Source: an uncultured Neomegalonema sp.
GTDB taxonomy: Bacteria; Pseudomonadota; Alphaproteobacteria; Rhodobacterales; Rhodobacteraceae
Direction of reading: 5' to 3'
Assembly (NCBI GenBank): GCA_937957975.1
Contig: CALFFK010000066.1
Span: 1 to 64,000 of the forward strand
Length of the DNA stretch: 64,000 nt
Shown: one piece after another, positions 38,227 to 48,249 of the stretch
Layout of the letters: each line of letters starts with the position of its first letter
How positions within the stretch are numbered: position 1 is the first letter of the stretch
The notes under the pieces: generated by a model
What the model was told of the DNA's origin: nothing
Database searches by the model: none
What the model saw: the letters and a program-made list of their open reading frames with translations, nothing else
Program-made: the position numbers and the translations under genes

Positions 38227-39600
38227 ATGTACAGGATCAATAAGAAACGCGATCATGTATCGAACGAACGGGCAAGGGTGAAGATGAGTACGGTGTCTCG
38301 AATGACGCGCTTGATATGTGCGCTCTGTCTACTCGCCCTGGCGTTCGCAATGCCTGCGACCGATGCCGCTGCGAATTCCAAATATTCCTCCATCGTAGTG
38401 GATGCTCACACAGGGCAGGTTTTGCGTCAGCGTAATGCGGACAAACGCCTTTATCCGGCATCTCTGACGAAGATGATGACGCTCTATATGGCATTTGAAG
38501 CGATCAATCAGGGTCGCTTTACGCTTGATTCTTCGCTCAAGGTAACGCGGGAAGCCGCAAACGAGCCTGCTTCCAAGCTGGGTTTGCGCCGGGGTAGCAC
38601 GATCAAGATGCGCGACGCGTTACAGGCCAGCGCGACGAAATCGGCAAATGATGCAGCGACCGTATTGGCCGTGGCTATCGGTGGATCGAAGGCCGAGTTT
38701 GCGAAGATGATGACGCACAAGGCACGGCAATTGGGGATGAAGCACACGACTTTCAAAAACCCCCATGGTCTGACTGCACGGGGCCAAAAATCTACCGCGC
38801 GCGACATGGCGATCCTTGGACAACGACTATTTTCGGATTTCCCGGAGCATTACGGGATGTTTGAACGCAAGCGGTTCAAATATGGTGGTCGAAACTATCG
38901 CGCAACAAACAAGCTATTGGGCAGATACAAGGGCGCAGATGGAATCAAGACCGGATACACGCGTGCATCCGGGTATAATCTTGTTGCCTCCGCTGAACGC
39001 GATGGACGCCGGCTGATCGGTGTGGTTTTCGGTGGAAAAAGTAGTGCAAGTCGCAACCGGCATATGCGCAAAATTCTTGATGAGGGCTTCTCAAAGCTGC
39101 CAAAAAGATCGACTCCGGTCGTATCGCGGGTTTTGACGGTAACGCCTGTGCCGCGTGCAAAACCGCAACGTGGTGAGACGACACCAGTGTCACAGCCTGT
39201 GGCCGTGGTTGCCTCTGCTAAGTCGATCAAATCACCTGCCGCAATTGCGGCGATGCGGGCGAATGACGATCCATGGGTCGTCGCCAATGGTCTGTTGGCG
39301 CTCCAGCGCATGATTGTGCCACAAACCGAAGAGAAACCCAAACCCATGGGCGATTGGGCTGTGCAGATCGGCGCTTATCGCAACCTGCGTCAGGCAGAAG
39401 ATATTCTGGAAAAAGCCAAGGCTTTACGGTCGCCACAGCTTTCCCGCGCTGCACCTGTGGTCAATCGCCGTAATGCCGGTGGCCGACCAATCTACCGCGC
39501 GCGGTTCCAGGGGTTGGCAAAAGGGCAGGCAGAAAATGCATGCCGGTCGCTGACACGCCGGGGAATTGCCTGTTTTGCGATCAAGGCGAGCAGTAGTTAA
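38227..39600 (+). CDS. D-alanyl-D-alanine carboxypeptidase with C-terminal SPOR-like domain
   Basis: YPASLTKMMTLYMAFEAI (SxxK), KSANDAATVLA (SxN), DGIKTGYTRASGYNLVASA (KTG); C-terminal WAVQIGAYRNLRQAEDIL. True start likely 38284. Confidence 0.92.
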   Translation: MYRINKKRDHVSNERARVKMSTVSRMTRLICALCLLALAFAMPATDAAANSKYSSIVVDAHTGQVLRQRNADKRLYPASLTKMMTLYMAFEAINQGRFTLDSSLKVTREAANEPASKLGLRRGSTIKMRDALQASATKSANDAATVLAVAIGGSKAEFAKMMTHKARQLGMKHTTFKNPHGLTARGQKSTARDMAILGQRLFSDFPEHYGMFERKRFKYGGRNYRATNKLLGRYKGADGIKTGYTRASGYNLVASAERDGRRLIGVVFGGKSSASRNRHMRKILDEGFSKLPKRSTPVVSRVLTVTPVPRAKPQRGETTPVSQPVAVVASAKSIKSPAAIAAMRANDDPWVVANGLLALQRMIVPQTEEKPKPMGDWAVQIGAYRNLRQAEDILEKAKALRSPQLSRAAPVVNRRNAGGRPIYRARFQGLAKGQAENACRSLTRRGIACFAIKASSS

Positions 39601-39643
39601 ACAATGGGGGGCATCAGGAAGCAGCCCCTTGCACGGTGATAAG

Positions 39644-39677
39644 TGTTTCCACGGGGGTATTACCGTTCGTGGAAACA
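39644..39677. repeat. 10-bp perfect inverted repeat in convergent intergenic region
   Basis: TGTTTCCACG-ggggtattaccgtt-CGTGGAAACA. Confidence 0.75.
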
Positions 39678-39729
39678 GGAATACCCATCGGAAATTTCAC
39701 ACAATCCAGATGTCCGGGAATAACGTATG

Positions 39730-40539
39730 TCAGACGTTATCGGGAATCTTCAATGTCGCGATCATCTCGCGCATTTCCTGACGCGCGGCGACGTGGGACA
39801 TATCCATCTTTGCGCCGGATTCGCGCAGATCAAGCAATGTAAGGCCAGAGAGGAACAGCTCACGGAAGATGGGGCGCTCGCTTAATCCCTGCGACACCCG
39901 AAAGCCGATGCGGCGGGACAGTTGTTGAAGCATCTCACCAACACGGCGCTTGTTGCGCGTGTCTTCGAGGGGGGTGCGATTACGCACAACAACCCAATCG
40001 AGATTACCCATGCCAACCTGAGCACGCAGTTGGCGGGCTTCCCAGACCATTTCCGAATAGATTGATGGGCCGCTAATCGTCAGGGTTGAAGGATCAACCC
40101 GCGCTAACAGGTCAAAATCAACAAAGCTGTCATTGATAGGCGTCACAAGCGTATCAGCGGCACTGTGACCAAGGCGCGAGAGATTCGAATAGGCACCTGG
40201 GCAATCAATCAAAATCGCGTCGCAGTCACGGCCAAGATCGGCAATGGCGGCATCAAAACGCTCGCCTTCAATCCGCCATGCAGTTTCGCGGTCAGAATCG
40301 TTGCTGACTTCGATCTTGACGGTGCGCGGCAGAACAAGCTTCACGCCCTTGCGCTCGCTCCATCCCCGTCGATTGTCTATGTAGCGAAACAGGCTCTGCT
40401 GGCGCAGATCAAGGTCAATAGCCCCGATACGCATTCCACGCCGTGCGAGAGCGACAAAGACATGCATGGCAGTCGTGGACTTGCCTGAGCCGCCTTTTTC
40501 GTTGCCGAAGACGATAATATGAGGTTTGCCAGAGCGCAT
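39730..40539 (-). CDS. mipZ: division-plane positioning ATPase MipZ
   Basis: PHIIVFGNEKGGSGKSTTAMHVFVALARRGMRIGAIDLDLRQQSLFRYIDNR, MipZ-type deviant Walker A. Confidence 0.93.
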   Translation of the reverse strand: MRSGKPHIIVFGNEKGGSGKSTTAMHVFVALARRGMRIGAIDLDLRQQSLFRYIDNRRGWSERKGVKLVLPRTVKIEVSNDSDRETAWRIEGERFDAAIADLGRDCDAILIDCPGAYSNLSRLGHSAADTLVTPINDSFVDFDLLARVDPSTLTISGPSIYSEMVWEARQLRAQVGMGNLDWVVVRNRTPLEDTRNKRRVGEMLQQLSRRIGFRVSQGLSERPIFRELFLSGLTLLDLRESGAKMDMSHVAARQEMREMIATLKIPDNV

Positions 40540-40563
40540 GATATGCCCGGATAAACCGACTTC

Positions 40564-40785
40564 CTAGAAGCCAAAGCCTTTGAATTTTTCCTTGAACCGC
40601 GAAACGCGACCACCCGTGTCGAGAAGGCGTTGCGTGCCGCCCGTCCAGGCCGGATGCGTCGTGGGATCAACGTCGAGTGCAAGCTCATCACCCTCAGCAC
40701 CCCAAGTGGACCGCATTTGCACGATGTCGCCATTGGTCATGCGAACATTGATCGCGTGGTATTCGGGATGCAGGTCTTTTTTCAT
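40564..40785 (-). CDS. rpmE: 50S ribosomal protein L31
   Basis: [29 protein letters not shown]...[29 protein letters not shown]. Confidence 0.95.
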   Translation of the reverse strand: MKKDLHPEYHAINVRMTNGDIVQMRSTWGAEGDELALDVDPTTHPAWTGGTQRLLDTGGRVSRFKEKFKGFGF

Positions 40786-40985
40786 GGTACGGGTCCGGGT
40801 GACGGGTATTGCGTGGAAAACATTCTACGAAGGGCGCTCTATAGCCATGGATGCCGCCCCTTGCAAGCATACTTGCGGTATTATCGAAGGGATTTGCGAA
40901 GGAAGGGTGGTGGCGGATGTTTCACACTATTTGTCGGCAATAAAAAGACCCGCATGGATTGGGTTTGGCACGCGCAGTTCCCAAC

Positions 40986-41951
40986 TCAGGAAATCGGAGC
41001 CTTTTTAAAGAGGCGCGAAACCGAGTCATGGCGGGCGATGGAATCGATAGCGATGGCAAGCATCGGGCCGATGGGGATGACCTTGACCTTGCCATTCGCG
41101 GGCAGATGGGACTGGTCGATGGAGTCAGTGATCGCGAGGCTTTTCAGCGCGGATGCTTCAACCCTGTCAACGGCCTTGTCGGAAAGAACACCGTGGGTAC
41201 ACATCGCATGAACTTCCGCCGCACCCTTTTCGAGCAAGGCTTCCGCCGCCCGACAAAGCGTCCCGGCGGAATCAACAATATCATCATAGAGGATACAGGT
41301 ACGGCCCTCTACATCGCCAAGGACGTTCATTTCTGCGACCACACCGGCCTTTTCGCGGCGTTTGTCAATCACGGCAAGATCTGCGTTGACCATGCCCGCA
41401 AATGTGCGCGCACGAACCAAACCGCCAACATCAGGTGAAACAACCATCAATGTTTCGTCTTCAAGGGCCATGGATTTGGCGTGATGGGCGAAGACTGGCG
41501 TGGCATAGAGATTGTCTACAGGAATGTCGAAGAAGCCCTGAATCTGGCCCGCATGGAGATCAACAGTTAACAGGCGATCAGCCCCGGCAGTGGTGATGAG
41601 ATTTGCGACCAGCTTGGCCGTGATCGGGGTGCGGGGCTGGTGCTTTCTGTCCTGCCGCGCATACCCGAAATAAGGGGTGACGGCGGTGATGCGCCCTGCT
41701 GAAGCCCGCTTTAGGGCGTCGATGATGATGAGCAGCTCCATAAGGCTGTCATTCGCGGGGCTGGAAGTCGGCTGGATGATATAGACATCCTCGCCGCGCA
41801 TGTTGTCGTAGATTTCAACCCAGACTTCCGAATCTGCGAATTTTTCGATCCGGGCATCCGTCAGGGGCCGAAACAGCTTGGAGGAAATAGCTTCCGCAAG
41901 CGCCCTGTTGGAGTTGCCCGTCAGCAGCTTGATGTCCGAGTTCGGTTTCAT
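40986..41951 (-). CDS. prs: ribose-phosphate pyrophosphokinase
   Basis: [78 protein letters not shown]-like [17 protein letters not shown]. Confidence 0.95.
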   Translation of the reverse strand: MKPNSDIKLLTGNSNRALAEAISSKLFRPLTDARIEKFADSEVWVEIYDNMRGEDVYIIQPTSSPANDSLMELLIIIDALKRASAGRITAVTPYFGYARQDRKHQPRTPITAKLVANLITTAGADRLLTVDLHAGQIQGFFDIPVDNLYATPVFAHHAKSMALEDETLMVVSPDVGGLVRARTFAGMVNADLAVIDKRREKAGVVAEMNVLGDVEGRTCILYDDIVDSAGTLCRAAEALLEKGAAEVHAMCTHGVLSDKAVDRVEASALKSLAITDSIDQSHLPANGKVKVIPIGPMLAIAIDSIARHDSVSRLFKKAPIS

Positions 41952-42028
41952 GTCCATATCCCGCGACTCCCCCGTTGCGCTTGCGCGCTTCTAACAACGG
42001 GGTTGGGGGGAGTAAATCCTGAAACGGG

Positions 42029-42919
42029 TCATTCGGTCATACCCGTGCGTTCAATAGGGACATTATCGATCAGCCGTGTCTTGCCGAGGCGTGCAGCGAC
42101 GAAGAGGCGGCTTTCGTTTCCATCAGCGAACCCTTCCACGGGAGCCAGCGTATGAGCGTCGCGTGCATCGAGATAGTCGATGGATTCGAACCCCGCCGAA
42201 AGCAGCGCCTTGCGGCAGGCGAAGATCACCCTTTCGAGGGGGACGCCATGAGCAATATGATCGGCGGAGGCAAACAGTGCCTTGTTCAGCTTGGCCGCGA
42301 TGGCCCGTTCCTGCCGCGAGAGGTAACGATTACGCGACGACATCGCGAGGCCGTCAGCTTCGCGTACCGTCGGGCTGGAGGCAATGCGAACCGGCATATC
42401 AAGGTCACGCACCATCTGGCGGATCGTCACCAGTTGTTGCCAGTCCTTTTCGCCGAAGATGGCGTAATCAGGTTGAACCTGATTGAGCAGCTTGCTCACC
42501 ACAGTTGTCACGCCGTCGAAATGGCCGGGCCGATGGCCGCCACACATTTCATTGGCCACGCCATCGACACTGACGGTTGTGCCAAAGCCATCCGGGTACA
42601 TCTCTGTAACAGAGGGCGCAAAGATCAGGTCACACCCTGCACTGGCCAGCATCTCGGCATCGCGAACATCGTCGCGGGGATAGGCCTCAAAATCCTCGCC
42701 TTTTCCGAACTGTGTCGGATTTACGAAGATCGTGGCGATTACACGCCGGGCGCGACGCCGGGCGGCCCGGATGAGCGATAGATGCCCCTCGTGCAACCCC
42801 CCCATGGTCGGGGTGAGCGCGACAAGGTCGCCGGCACGTCGCCAGTCACGCACGATGTCGCGCATTTCGACGATCGTATGGACAGTGCGGGGGCGGGTTA
42901 TCTGGAGCATTTGGGTCAC
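42029..42919 (-). CDS. panC: pantoate-beta-alanine ligase
   Basis: LVALTPTMGGLHEGHLSLIRAARRRA, FVNPTQFGKGEDFEAYPRD, FGEKDWQQLVTIRQMVRDLDMPV. Confidence 0.95.
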   Translation of the reverse strand: MTQMLQITRPRTVHTIVEMRDIVRDWRRAGDLVALTPTMGGLHEGHLSLIRAARRRARRVIATIFVNPTQFGKGEDFEAYPRDDVRDAEMLASAGCDLIFAPSVTEMYPDGFGTTVSVDGVANEMCGGHRPGHFDGVTTVVSKLLNQVQPDYAIFGEKDWQQLVTIRQMVRDLDMPVRIASSPTVREADGLAMSSRNRYLSRQERAIAAKLNKALFASADHIAHGVPLERVIFACRKALLSAGFESIDYLDARDAHTLAPVEGFADGNESRLFVAARLGKTRLIDNVPIERTGMTE

Positions 42920-43016
42920 GGACTCCGGTCTGTATTATTACCGGAGCATAGAGGAAGTGCAGCAAGACTCAAGTATCGCCGGAGCAGAATTTAATGCGCC
43001 AAAACGGAACAAAAAA

Positions 43017-43412
43017 TCAGGAAAGGGAATAGGCAATTATAAAGTTGCTCGTCACGATGCTCGACGTCCAGCCGCACATAAGCGTCATAATGCAGATCGT
43101 CATACGATTGGGAGACCAGACGATCATGGCCGCCACCGTCGCCTGAAGGGCGAGTTTTGGCACATACCAGAATGCACCCAGATGATCCTGCATCGTGCGG
43201 ATAAAGCCGTTCAGCTCATAGGCACCAACCGACAACGCCCAGTTGGTCGAGAGGACATCCAGCATTCCGAGCAAGACGAAGAGGCCAGCAACAGTATAGC
43301 CAAGGGTCAACAGAGTAGGATTTTGCCTCGCACGGAGGGCAAGCCGTTCATATCTGTGCGCTCGCTGCATGATGGTGGCCCTCAAATTTCTGCCAATCCC
43401 GAAAACGATCAT
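43017..43412 (-). CDS. hypothetical membrane protein
   Basis: TM segments TLGYTVAGLFVLLGMLDVLSTNWAL and LALQATVAAMIVW. Confidence 0.55.
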   Translation of the reverse strand: MIVFGIGRNLRATIMQRAHRYERLALRARQNPTLLTLGYTVAGLFVLLGMLDVLSTNWALSVGAYELNGFIRTMQDHLGAFWYVPKLALQATVAAMIVWSPNRMTICIMTLMCGWTSSIVTSNFIIAYSLS

Positions 43413-43553
43413 GCTGCGTTGCTCCTAAAAATCCGTGAACCTCATGGATTTAAGGAGTGAGCAAGAGACGCGCCAAAACAGAACATTTTAGGCGAATTAT
43501 CGCATTATGCGACCACGATAGTTAATGGGACTGTGTAGAAAAAAGGCAGTGAC

Positions 43554-44645
43554 TCAAAGCCAGCCAGCACCCTCCTTGCGGATTACGTCAACCAACAGGT
43601 TGATATGAGCATCTTCTGCATTGAGGCAGGGAAGATAGGTGAAGGTTTCACCACCCGCTTCTTCAAAGGATTCCTTGATCTCCTCGTTAATCTCTTCGAG
43701 CGTCTCAACGCAATCAGCTGAGAAACCGGGGGCGAGGATTACAAGGTCTTTTTTACCTTCTTCGGCCAGCTCTGCGACCCGTTCGACGGTGTAGGGGCGT
43801 AGCCATTCCTCGCGCCCGAACAGGGACTGGAAGGTAACTTCCATGAAGTCCTTCGACCAGGCTAGCCGCTCGCGCAGCAGGCGCGTCGTCTTCTGGCATT
43901 GGCAATGATAGGGATCGCCCGAAAGCAGATAGCGTTTCGGGACGCCATGATACGAGGTAACGACGACATCCGGCGCGGGGCGGCCCTCTGCCTTGCGTTC
44001 GGCCATATGCGCTTCGAGTGATTTGGCCAGTGCCTCGATATAGAGTGGATGATCGTAATAGGCCGGGACAGTGCGGATATAGGGCTGCCAGCGCAAATCC
44101 ATGAGGGCACGGAATGCCTGATCGTTGGCCGTGGCGGTCGTGGGTGCGGCATATTGGGGATAGAGTGGGAAGAACAAAATGCGCTCACAGCCTTGCTCTT
44201 GCATCCGTTTAACGACGGATTTCGTGGAAGGATTGCCATACCTCATGCAATAATCGACCACAATATTGTCGCCGTATTCCGCCGTAAGAGCGGCGCGCAG
44301 CTTTTCGGTTTGTTGTTTGGTGATCGTAAGAAGGGGCGATTCCCCTGCTTCCTCATTCCAGATCGAGCGATAGGCCTCGCCGGAACTGAAGGGGCGCTTG
44401 GTCAGGATAACACCGTTGAGCAGCGGCCACCAGATCGCACGATTCACATCAACGACGCGGCGGTCACTGAGGAATTCCTTGAGATATCGGCGCATGGGCC
44501 AATAGCTTGTGTCGTCCGGTGTGCCCAGATTGGCTATAAGAATGCCTACTTTTGCGCGCGGAACCGGGGGGTGATCCGACTCTGCATGGGCAAGTCTTCC
44601 TTCGCCTGGATGGTCGGGGAGGGGTGTTGGAGCCGCGTCAAGCAT
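43554..44645 (-). CDS. hemH: ferrochelatase
   Basis: VGILIANLGTPDDTSYWPMRRYLKEFLSDRRVVD, RILFFPLYPQYAAPTTAT, TSYHGVPKRYLLSGDPYHCQCQKT. Confidence 0.96.
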   Translation of the reverse strand: MLDAAPTPLPDHPGEGRLAHAESDHPPVPRAKVGILIANLGTPDDTSYWPMRRYLKEFLSDRRVVDVNRAIWWPLLNGVILTKRPFSSGEAYRSIWNEEAGESPLLTITKQQTEKLRAALTAEYGDNIVVDYCMRYGNPSTKSVVKRMQEQGCERILFFPLYPQYAAPTTATANDQAFRALMDLRWQPYIRTVPAYYDHPLYIEALAKSLEAHMAERKAEGRPAPDVVVTSYHGVPKRYLLSGDPYHCQCQKTTRLLRERLAWSKDFMEVTFQSLFGREEWLRPYTVERVAELAEEGKKDLVILAPGFSADCVETLEEINEEIKESFEEAGGETFTYLPCLNAEDAHINLLVDVIRKEGAGWL

Positions 44646-44697
44646 TGGTATTCCTCATTATCGAATAGCCGTGAGGCTAGGAGTGCGCGCCCCATCG

Positions 44698-45615
44698 TCA
44701 ATGTTTGTCATCGTCACGCAGGGGATGTTCCGTCGCCCCAAGCGCATCAGCAAGGCGCATCTTGGCGCTGCCGGGGCGTAAGGGTTGTTGCTGTTCCGGC
44801 GAAGGCGCCCAGCCGTGCAGGAACGCAATATCGAAGCGAACAGGGGTTTTTCCATCCGTATCAGCATGATCTTGCGTCAGGATTTCCATGGCGCGCAGGA
44901 ATGTATCGCGGCGCAGAAAGACCCGCCTTCGTTCGGTCAGGGCGTTGCTTTCGCCCATGGCGCGCAGATCGTGAAGCAGGCGTAGCGGAGACGAATACCG
45001 AACGGTCAGTGTGTCCTTGTCCGCCACCGGCAACGCCAGCCCCGCGCGCTGGAGCAACCCGCCAAGATCACGAAGATCAGCCATGGGAGAGATGCGCGGG
45101 CTGACGCCGTTCACGGTTTCCATCTCGGCCCGTGCGAAAGCATCCCGCAGTGGGGCAAGAGTATCGCCAGCCAGCATCGCCGCGATCAAAAGGCCGTCAG
45201 GGACGAGCGCCCGGCGCATCTGGATCAATGCGCCGGGCAGATCATTAACGGTATGCAGCGTGAGGGGGGCGACAATCAGATCAAAGGATTCTTCAGCGAA
45301 GGGCAGCATCTCTTCATCGGCAACGATGGTGAAGAAGGACGGGTCGCTTGCGTTCAGCGCCATCGCCTCGGACAGATCAATCTGAACAAGATACTCTGGA
45401 TCATAACGCGCGGTGAGCATTCGGGCGATGGAGCCATCACTCGCCCCAATGACGGCAATGCGCGTGAATTGGCGATTCACGTCCGACAGCCGATCAATCA
45501 ACGCCTCGCGTACATGGGCAAGCAGAAAATCGGCTTCAGCAAGGGTTTTGGCGGCCCGATCCCGCCGATGGCGGATGGTGGCGCGATCAAAAGGAAGGGA
45601 TTGGGCGTTACTCAT
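44698..45615 (-). CDS. SAM-dependent methyltransferase, NDUFAF5/BioC-like
   Basis: FDRATIRHRRDRAAKTLAEADFLLAHVREALIDRL; AVIGASDGSIARML; DLIVAPLTLHTVNDLPGALIQMRRALVPDGLLIAAMLAGDTL. Confidence 0.85.
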   Translation of the reverse strand: MSNAQSLPFDRATIRHRRDRAAKTLAEADFLLAHVREALIDRLSDVNRQFTRIAVIGASDGSIARMLTARYDPEYLVQIDLSEAMALNASDPSFFTIVADEEMLPFAEESFDLIVAPLTLHTVNDLPGALIQMRRALVPDGLLIAAMLAGDTLAPLRDAFARAEMETVNGVSPRISPMADLRDLGGLLQRAGLALPVADKDTLTVRYSSPLRLLHDLRAMGESNALTERRRVFLRRDTFLRAMEILTQDHADTDGKTPVRFDIAFLHGWAPSPEQQQPLRPGSAKMRLADALGATEHPLRDDDKH

Positions 45616-45638
45616 GGAGGATGGTATAAGGTTTCCTG

Positions 45639-46412
45639 ATGGAAAGGGCAGGGCAAATTTTCGGGATCGCAACGCGGATGCGGCATCGTCTTGGGCGGCG
45701 TCTGGCGAGCATTGTATGGCCCCCTGTCTGTATGACCTGTGGAGCCGACGTATCCGATCCGCATGGCCTCTGCACTGAATGTTGGAGCGATCTGCGACTG
45801 ACGGGTGGAGCGCAATGTATGCGCTGTGCGCGGCCCATGCCCGATGGATATGGCGGAGACGGACATTGCGAAGAATGCGCAGGGCAACGATTTGGATGGG
45901 CACGCGCACGGGCCGCCACGCTGTATGGCGGGGCATCACGCCAACTCGTATTATCGCTCAAGCACGGGGACCGGCCTGAGATTGCGCGCCCGATGGCCGC
46001 ATGGATGCGGCGGGCAGGGGCAGATGTGCTATCGAATGCTGATCTGGTGGTTCCCGTGCCGCTGCATTGGACCCGGCGGGTAAAACGGCGGATGAATCAG
46101 TCGGCTGAACTGGCGCGGCGGATCGCGGCGGAACAGGGGATAGAGCATGGCCCCGGTACACTGGTTCGTATCCGGGCGACAGAAACGCAGCACGGAAAAA
46201 ATGTCGGGCAACGATACCGCAATATCGAGGGCGCGTTCGTCTGTCCGGTTTCTGCGAAAGTGCAAGATCGCCGGATTGTCCTGGTTGATGATGTGATGAC
46301 GACGGGAGCGACGCTAAATGCGGCGGCGCGCGTGTTGCGGTCGGCGGGGGCAGCGTCAGTCGATGTGCTGATCTTTGCGCGGGTGGTAAAGGAAAACAAT
46401 GTTTCCTCTTAG
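45639..46412 (+). CDS. ComF-family phosphoribosyltransferase
   Basis: CMTCGADVSDPHGLCTECW...CEECAGQRFGWARARAATLYGGASRQLVLSLKHGDRPEIARPMA; PRPP loop IVLVDDVMTTGATLNA. Confidence 0.92.
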   Translation: MERAGQIFGIATRMRHRLGRRLASIVWPPVCMTCGADVSDPHGLCTECWSDLRLTGGAQCMRCARPMPDGYGGDGHCEECAGQRFGWARARAATLYGGASRQLVLSLKHGDRPEIARPMAAWMRRAGADVLSNADLVVPVPLHWTRRVKRRMNQSAELARRIAAEQGIEHGPGTLVRIRATETQHGKNVGQRYRNIEGAFVCPVSAKVQDRRIVLVDDVMTTGATLNAAARVLRSAGAASVDVLIFARVVKENNVSS

Positions 46413-46481
46413 TTCCCTCTCTTTATTCCCTCACCAAAACCGGGTATCGCTCACATCAGTTTAAAAATAGCGGGAATCATC

Positions 46482-46739
46482 ATGGCGAAGGTTGAAATCT
46501 ATACAAAAGCTACGTGCGGGTACTGCATGATGGCCAAGCGCATGTTGTCCCGTAAGGGGGTTACGTTCGAAGAGTACCCGGTCGGTAGCGATGCGACGAA
46601 ATTTGAGGAGATGAAGCGGCGTGCCGAAGGGGGGCGCACCGTGCCGCAGATTTTTATCGATGGTGTGCATATCGGTGGCTTTGATGACATGAATGCGCTC
46701 GACAAGGCGGGCAATCTTGATCCGATGCTGGCGGCCTGA
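46482..46739 (+). CDS. grxC: glutaredoxin 3
   Basis: VEIYTKATCGYCMMAKRMLSRKG, RTVPQIFIDGVHIGGFDDM. Confidence 0.95.
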   Translation: MAKVEIYTKATCGYCMMAKRMLSRKGVTFEEYPVGSDATKFEEMKRRAEGGRTVPQIFIDGVHIGGFDDMNALDKAGNLDPMLAA

Positions 46740-46742
46740 ACA

Positions 46743-47576
46743 ATGACGCGGGTTGCGCTTGTACAGACCAATGCGACCGGGGATGCCGGGCGTAATCTTG
46801 AGCGTGCCTGCGCCTTGATTGAAGAGGCGGCAGAGGCCGGGGCAGGGTTTGTCGCGACACCGGAGGTCACGAATTTGATTGCGCCGGGGCGTGAGGCGCT
46901 GTTCGCGACAATTCAGAATGAAGCGGATGATCCGTGCCTTGCTGCGATCCGGGATATTGCCGCCAGACGCGAAATCGGCATCCTGATTGGATCGCTGGCT
47001 TTGAAAGCGGAGGGAGAGGAGGGACGCGCGGTGAACCGCTCGTTCCTGATCGACCGCGCGGGCAGGATTACCGCGCGCTACGACAAGATTCATATGTTCG
47101 AGGCTGATCTTGGCGATCAGGGGCAGTTCAGGGAGGCGGCTTCCTACCGCGCCGGTGATCGCGCCGTTGTTGCCGATGCGGGATGGGCGCAGATGGGATT
47201 GACGATCTGTTACGACCTCCGTTTTCCGGCGCTCTATCGCGCACTGGCAAAGGCGGGGGCGCAGGTGTTGACGGTTCCCAGTGCGTTTACCGCCCCAACA
47301 GGCCGCGCGCACTGGCATACGTTATTACAGGCGCGGGCCATTGAGACAGGATGCTTCGTTATCGCACCGGCACAATGGGGGCCACATCACGGAAAAGACG
47401 AGACAAGCCTGCGCGAAAGCTATGGCCATTCGCTCATCATTGACCCCTGGGGGACAATTCTTGCTGATGCAGGCGAGGGCGAAGGAATCGTTCATGCGAA
47501 TATCGACCTGACGATGATCGAAAAGGCCCGCAAGCGTATTCCGTCACTGTCTAATGATCGCGACTGGAATTTCTAG
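46743..47576 (+). CDS. carbon-nitrogen hydrolase (nitrilase superfamily)
   Basis: FVATPEVTN, RYDKIHMFEADL, GLTICYDLRFPALYRALAKAGAQVLTVPSAFT. Confidence 0.9.
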   Translation: MTRVALVQTNATGDAGRNLERACALIEEAAEAGAGFVATPEVTNLIAPGREALFATIQNEADDPCLAAIRDIAARREIGILIGSLALKAEGEEGRAVNRSFLIDRAGRITARYDKIHMFEADLGDQGQFREAASYRAGDRAVVADAGWAQMGLTICYDLRFPALYRALAKAGAQVLTVPSAFTAPTGRAHWHTLLQARAIETGCFVIAPAQWGPHHGKDETSLRESYGHSLIIDPWGTILADAGEGEGIVHANIDLTMIEKARKRIPSLSNDRDWNF

Positions 47577-47616
47577 AGTAACCGGCGATCAGGTTAAGCC
47601 AAAGAGTGTCAGGAAA

Positions 47617-47641
47617 TGCGCGGCTCTTGGCGCAATTTTTG
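47617..47641 (+). terminator. possible Rho-independent terminator downstream of nitrilase-family gene
   Basis: TGCGC-ggctcttg-GCGCA followed by ATTTTT in a convergent gap; short stem. Confidence 0.4.
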
Positions 47642-47666
47642 ACCCATCTTGATCGTCAAATACTCT

Positions 47667-48125
47667 CTAGCTTTCCTTCACAACTTCCATCGCGAGAAAC
47701 GTAGAGGTTTGGGAGACGTGGGGCAGGCGAGAGACCGTTTCGCCCAATGCCTTGCGATATGCGCCAACGTCTTTGGTGCGAATTTTCAATAGGTAATCGA
47801 AGCCTCCCGCGATCATGTGGCACGCTTCGATTTCCGGTGTGGAGCGGATTGCGGTGTTGAACGCCTCCAGCGCCTCGGATGTTGTGTCGGATAGTGTGAC
47901 CTGAACGAAAGCGACCTGTGCTTCGCCCAGCTTTGCCGGGTCAAGTATGGCCCGATAACCGATGATATAGCCTGCTTCTTCCAGCCGCCGCACCCGCGCG
48001 GTGACGGGCGATTTTGACAGACCAACCCGCTCGGCAAGCGAGGCCATGGAAAGTCGGCCATCTGCCTTGAGTGCGGCAAGTATGCGCCGGTCAATGCGGT
48101 CTATATCGTCGGTTTTAGTGCTCAT
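47667..48125 (-). CDS. Lrp/AsnC-family regulator, likely proline-utilisation regulator (PutR-like)
   Basis: IDRIDRRILAALKADGRLSMASLAERVGLSKSPVTARVRRLEEAGYIIGY; divergent from putA. Confidence 0.85.
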   Translation of the reverse strand: MSTKTDDIDRIDRRILAALKADGRLSMASLAERVGLSKSPVTARVRRLEEAGYIIGYRAILDPAKLGEAQVAFVQVTLSDTTSEALEAFNTAIRSTPEIEACHMIAGGFDYLLKIRTKDVGAYRKALGETVSRLPHVSQTSTFLAMEVVKES

Positions 48126-48249
48126 ACAGGTCTGAATAGAGTGCGTGTTCTGGAAATAAAAGTTTTTATGCATTGTCTGAATACGATTTGCGGTCCACAT
48201 GGATTTTCCAGACAAATTAGAATGGATGCGTCCCAGAGGAGGAAAGCCC

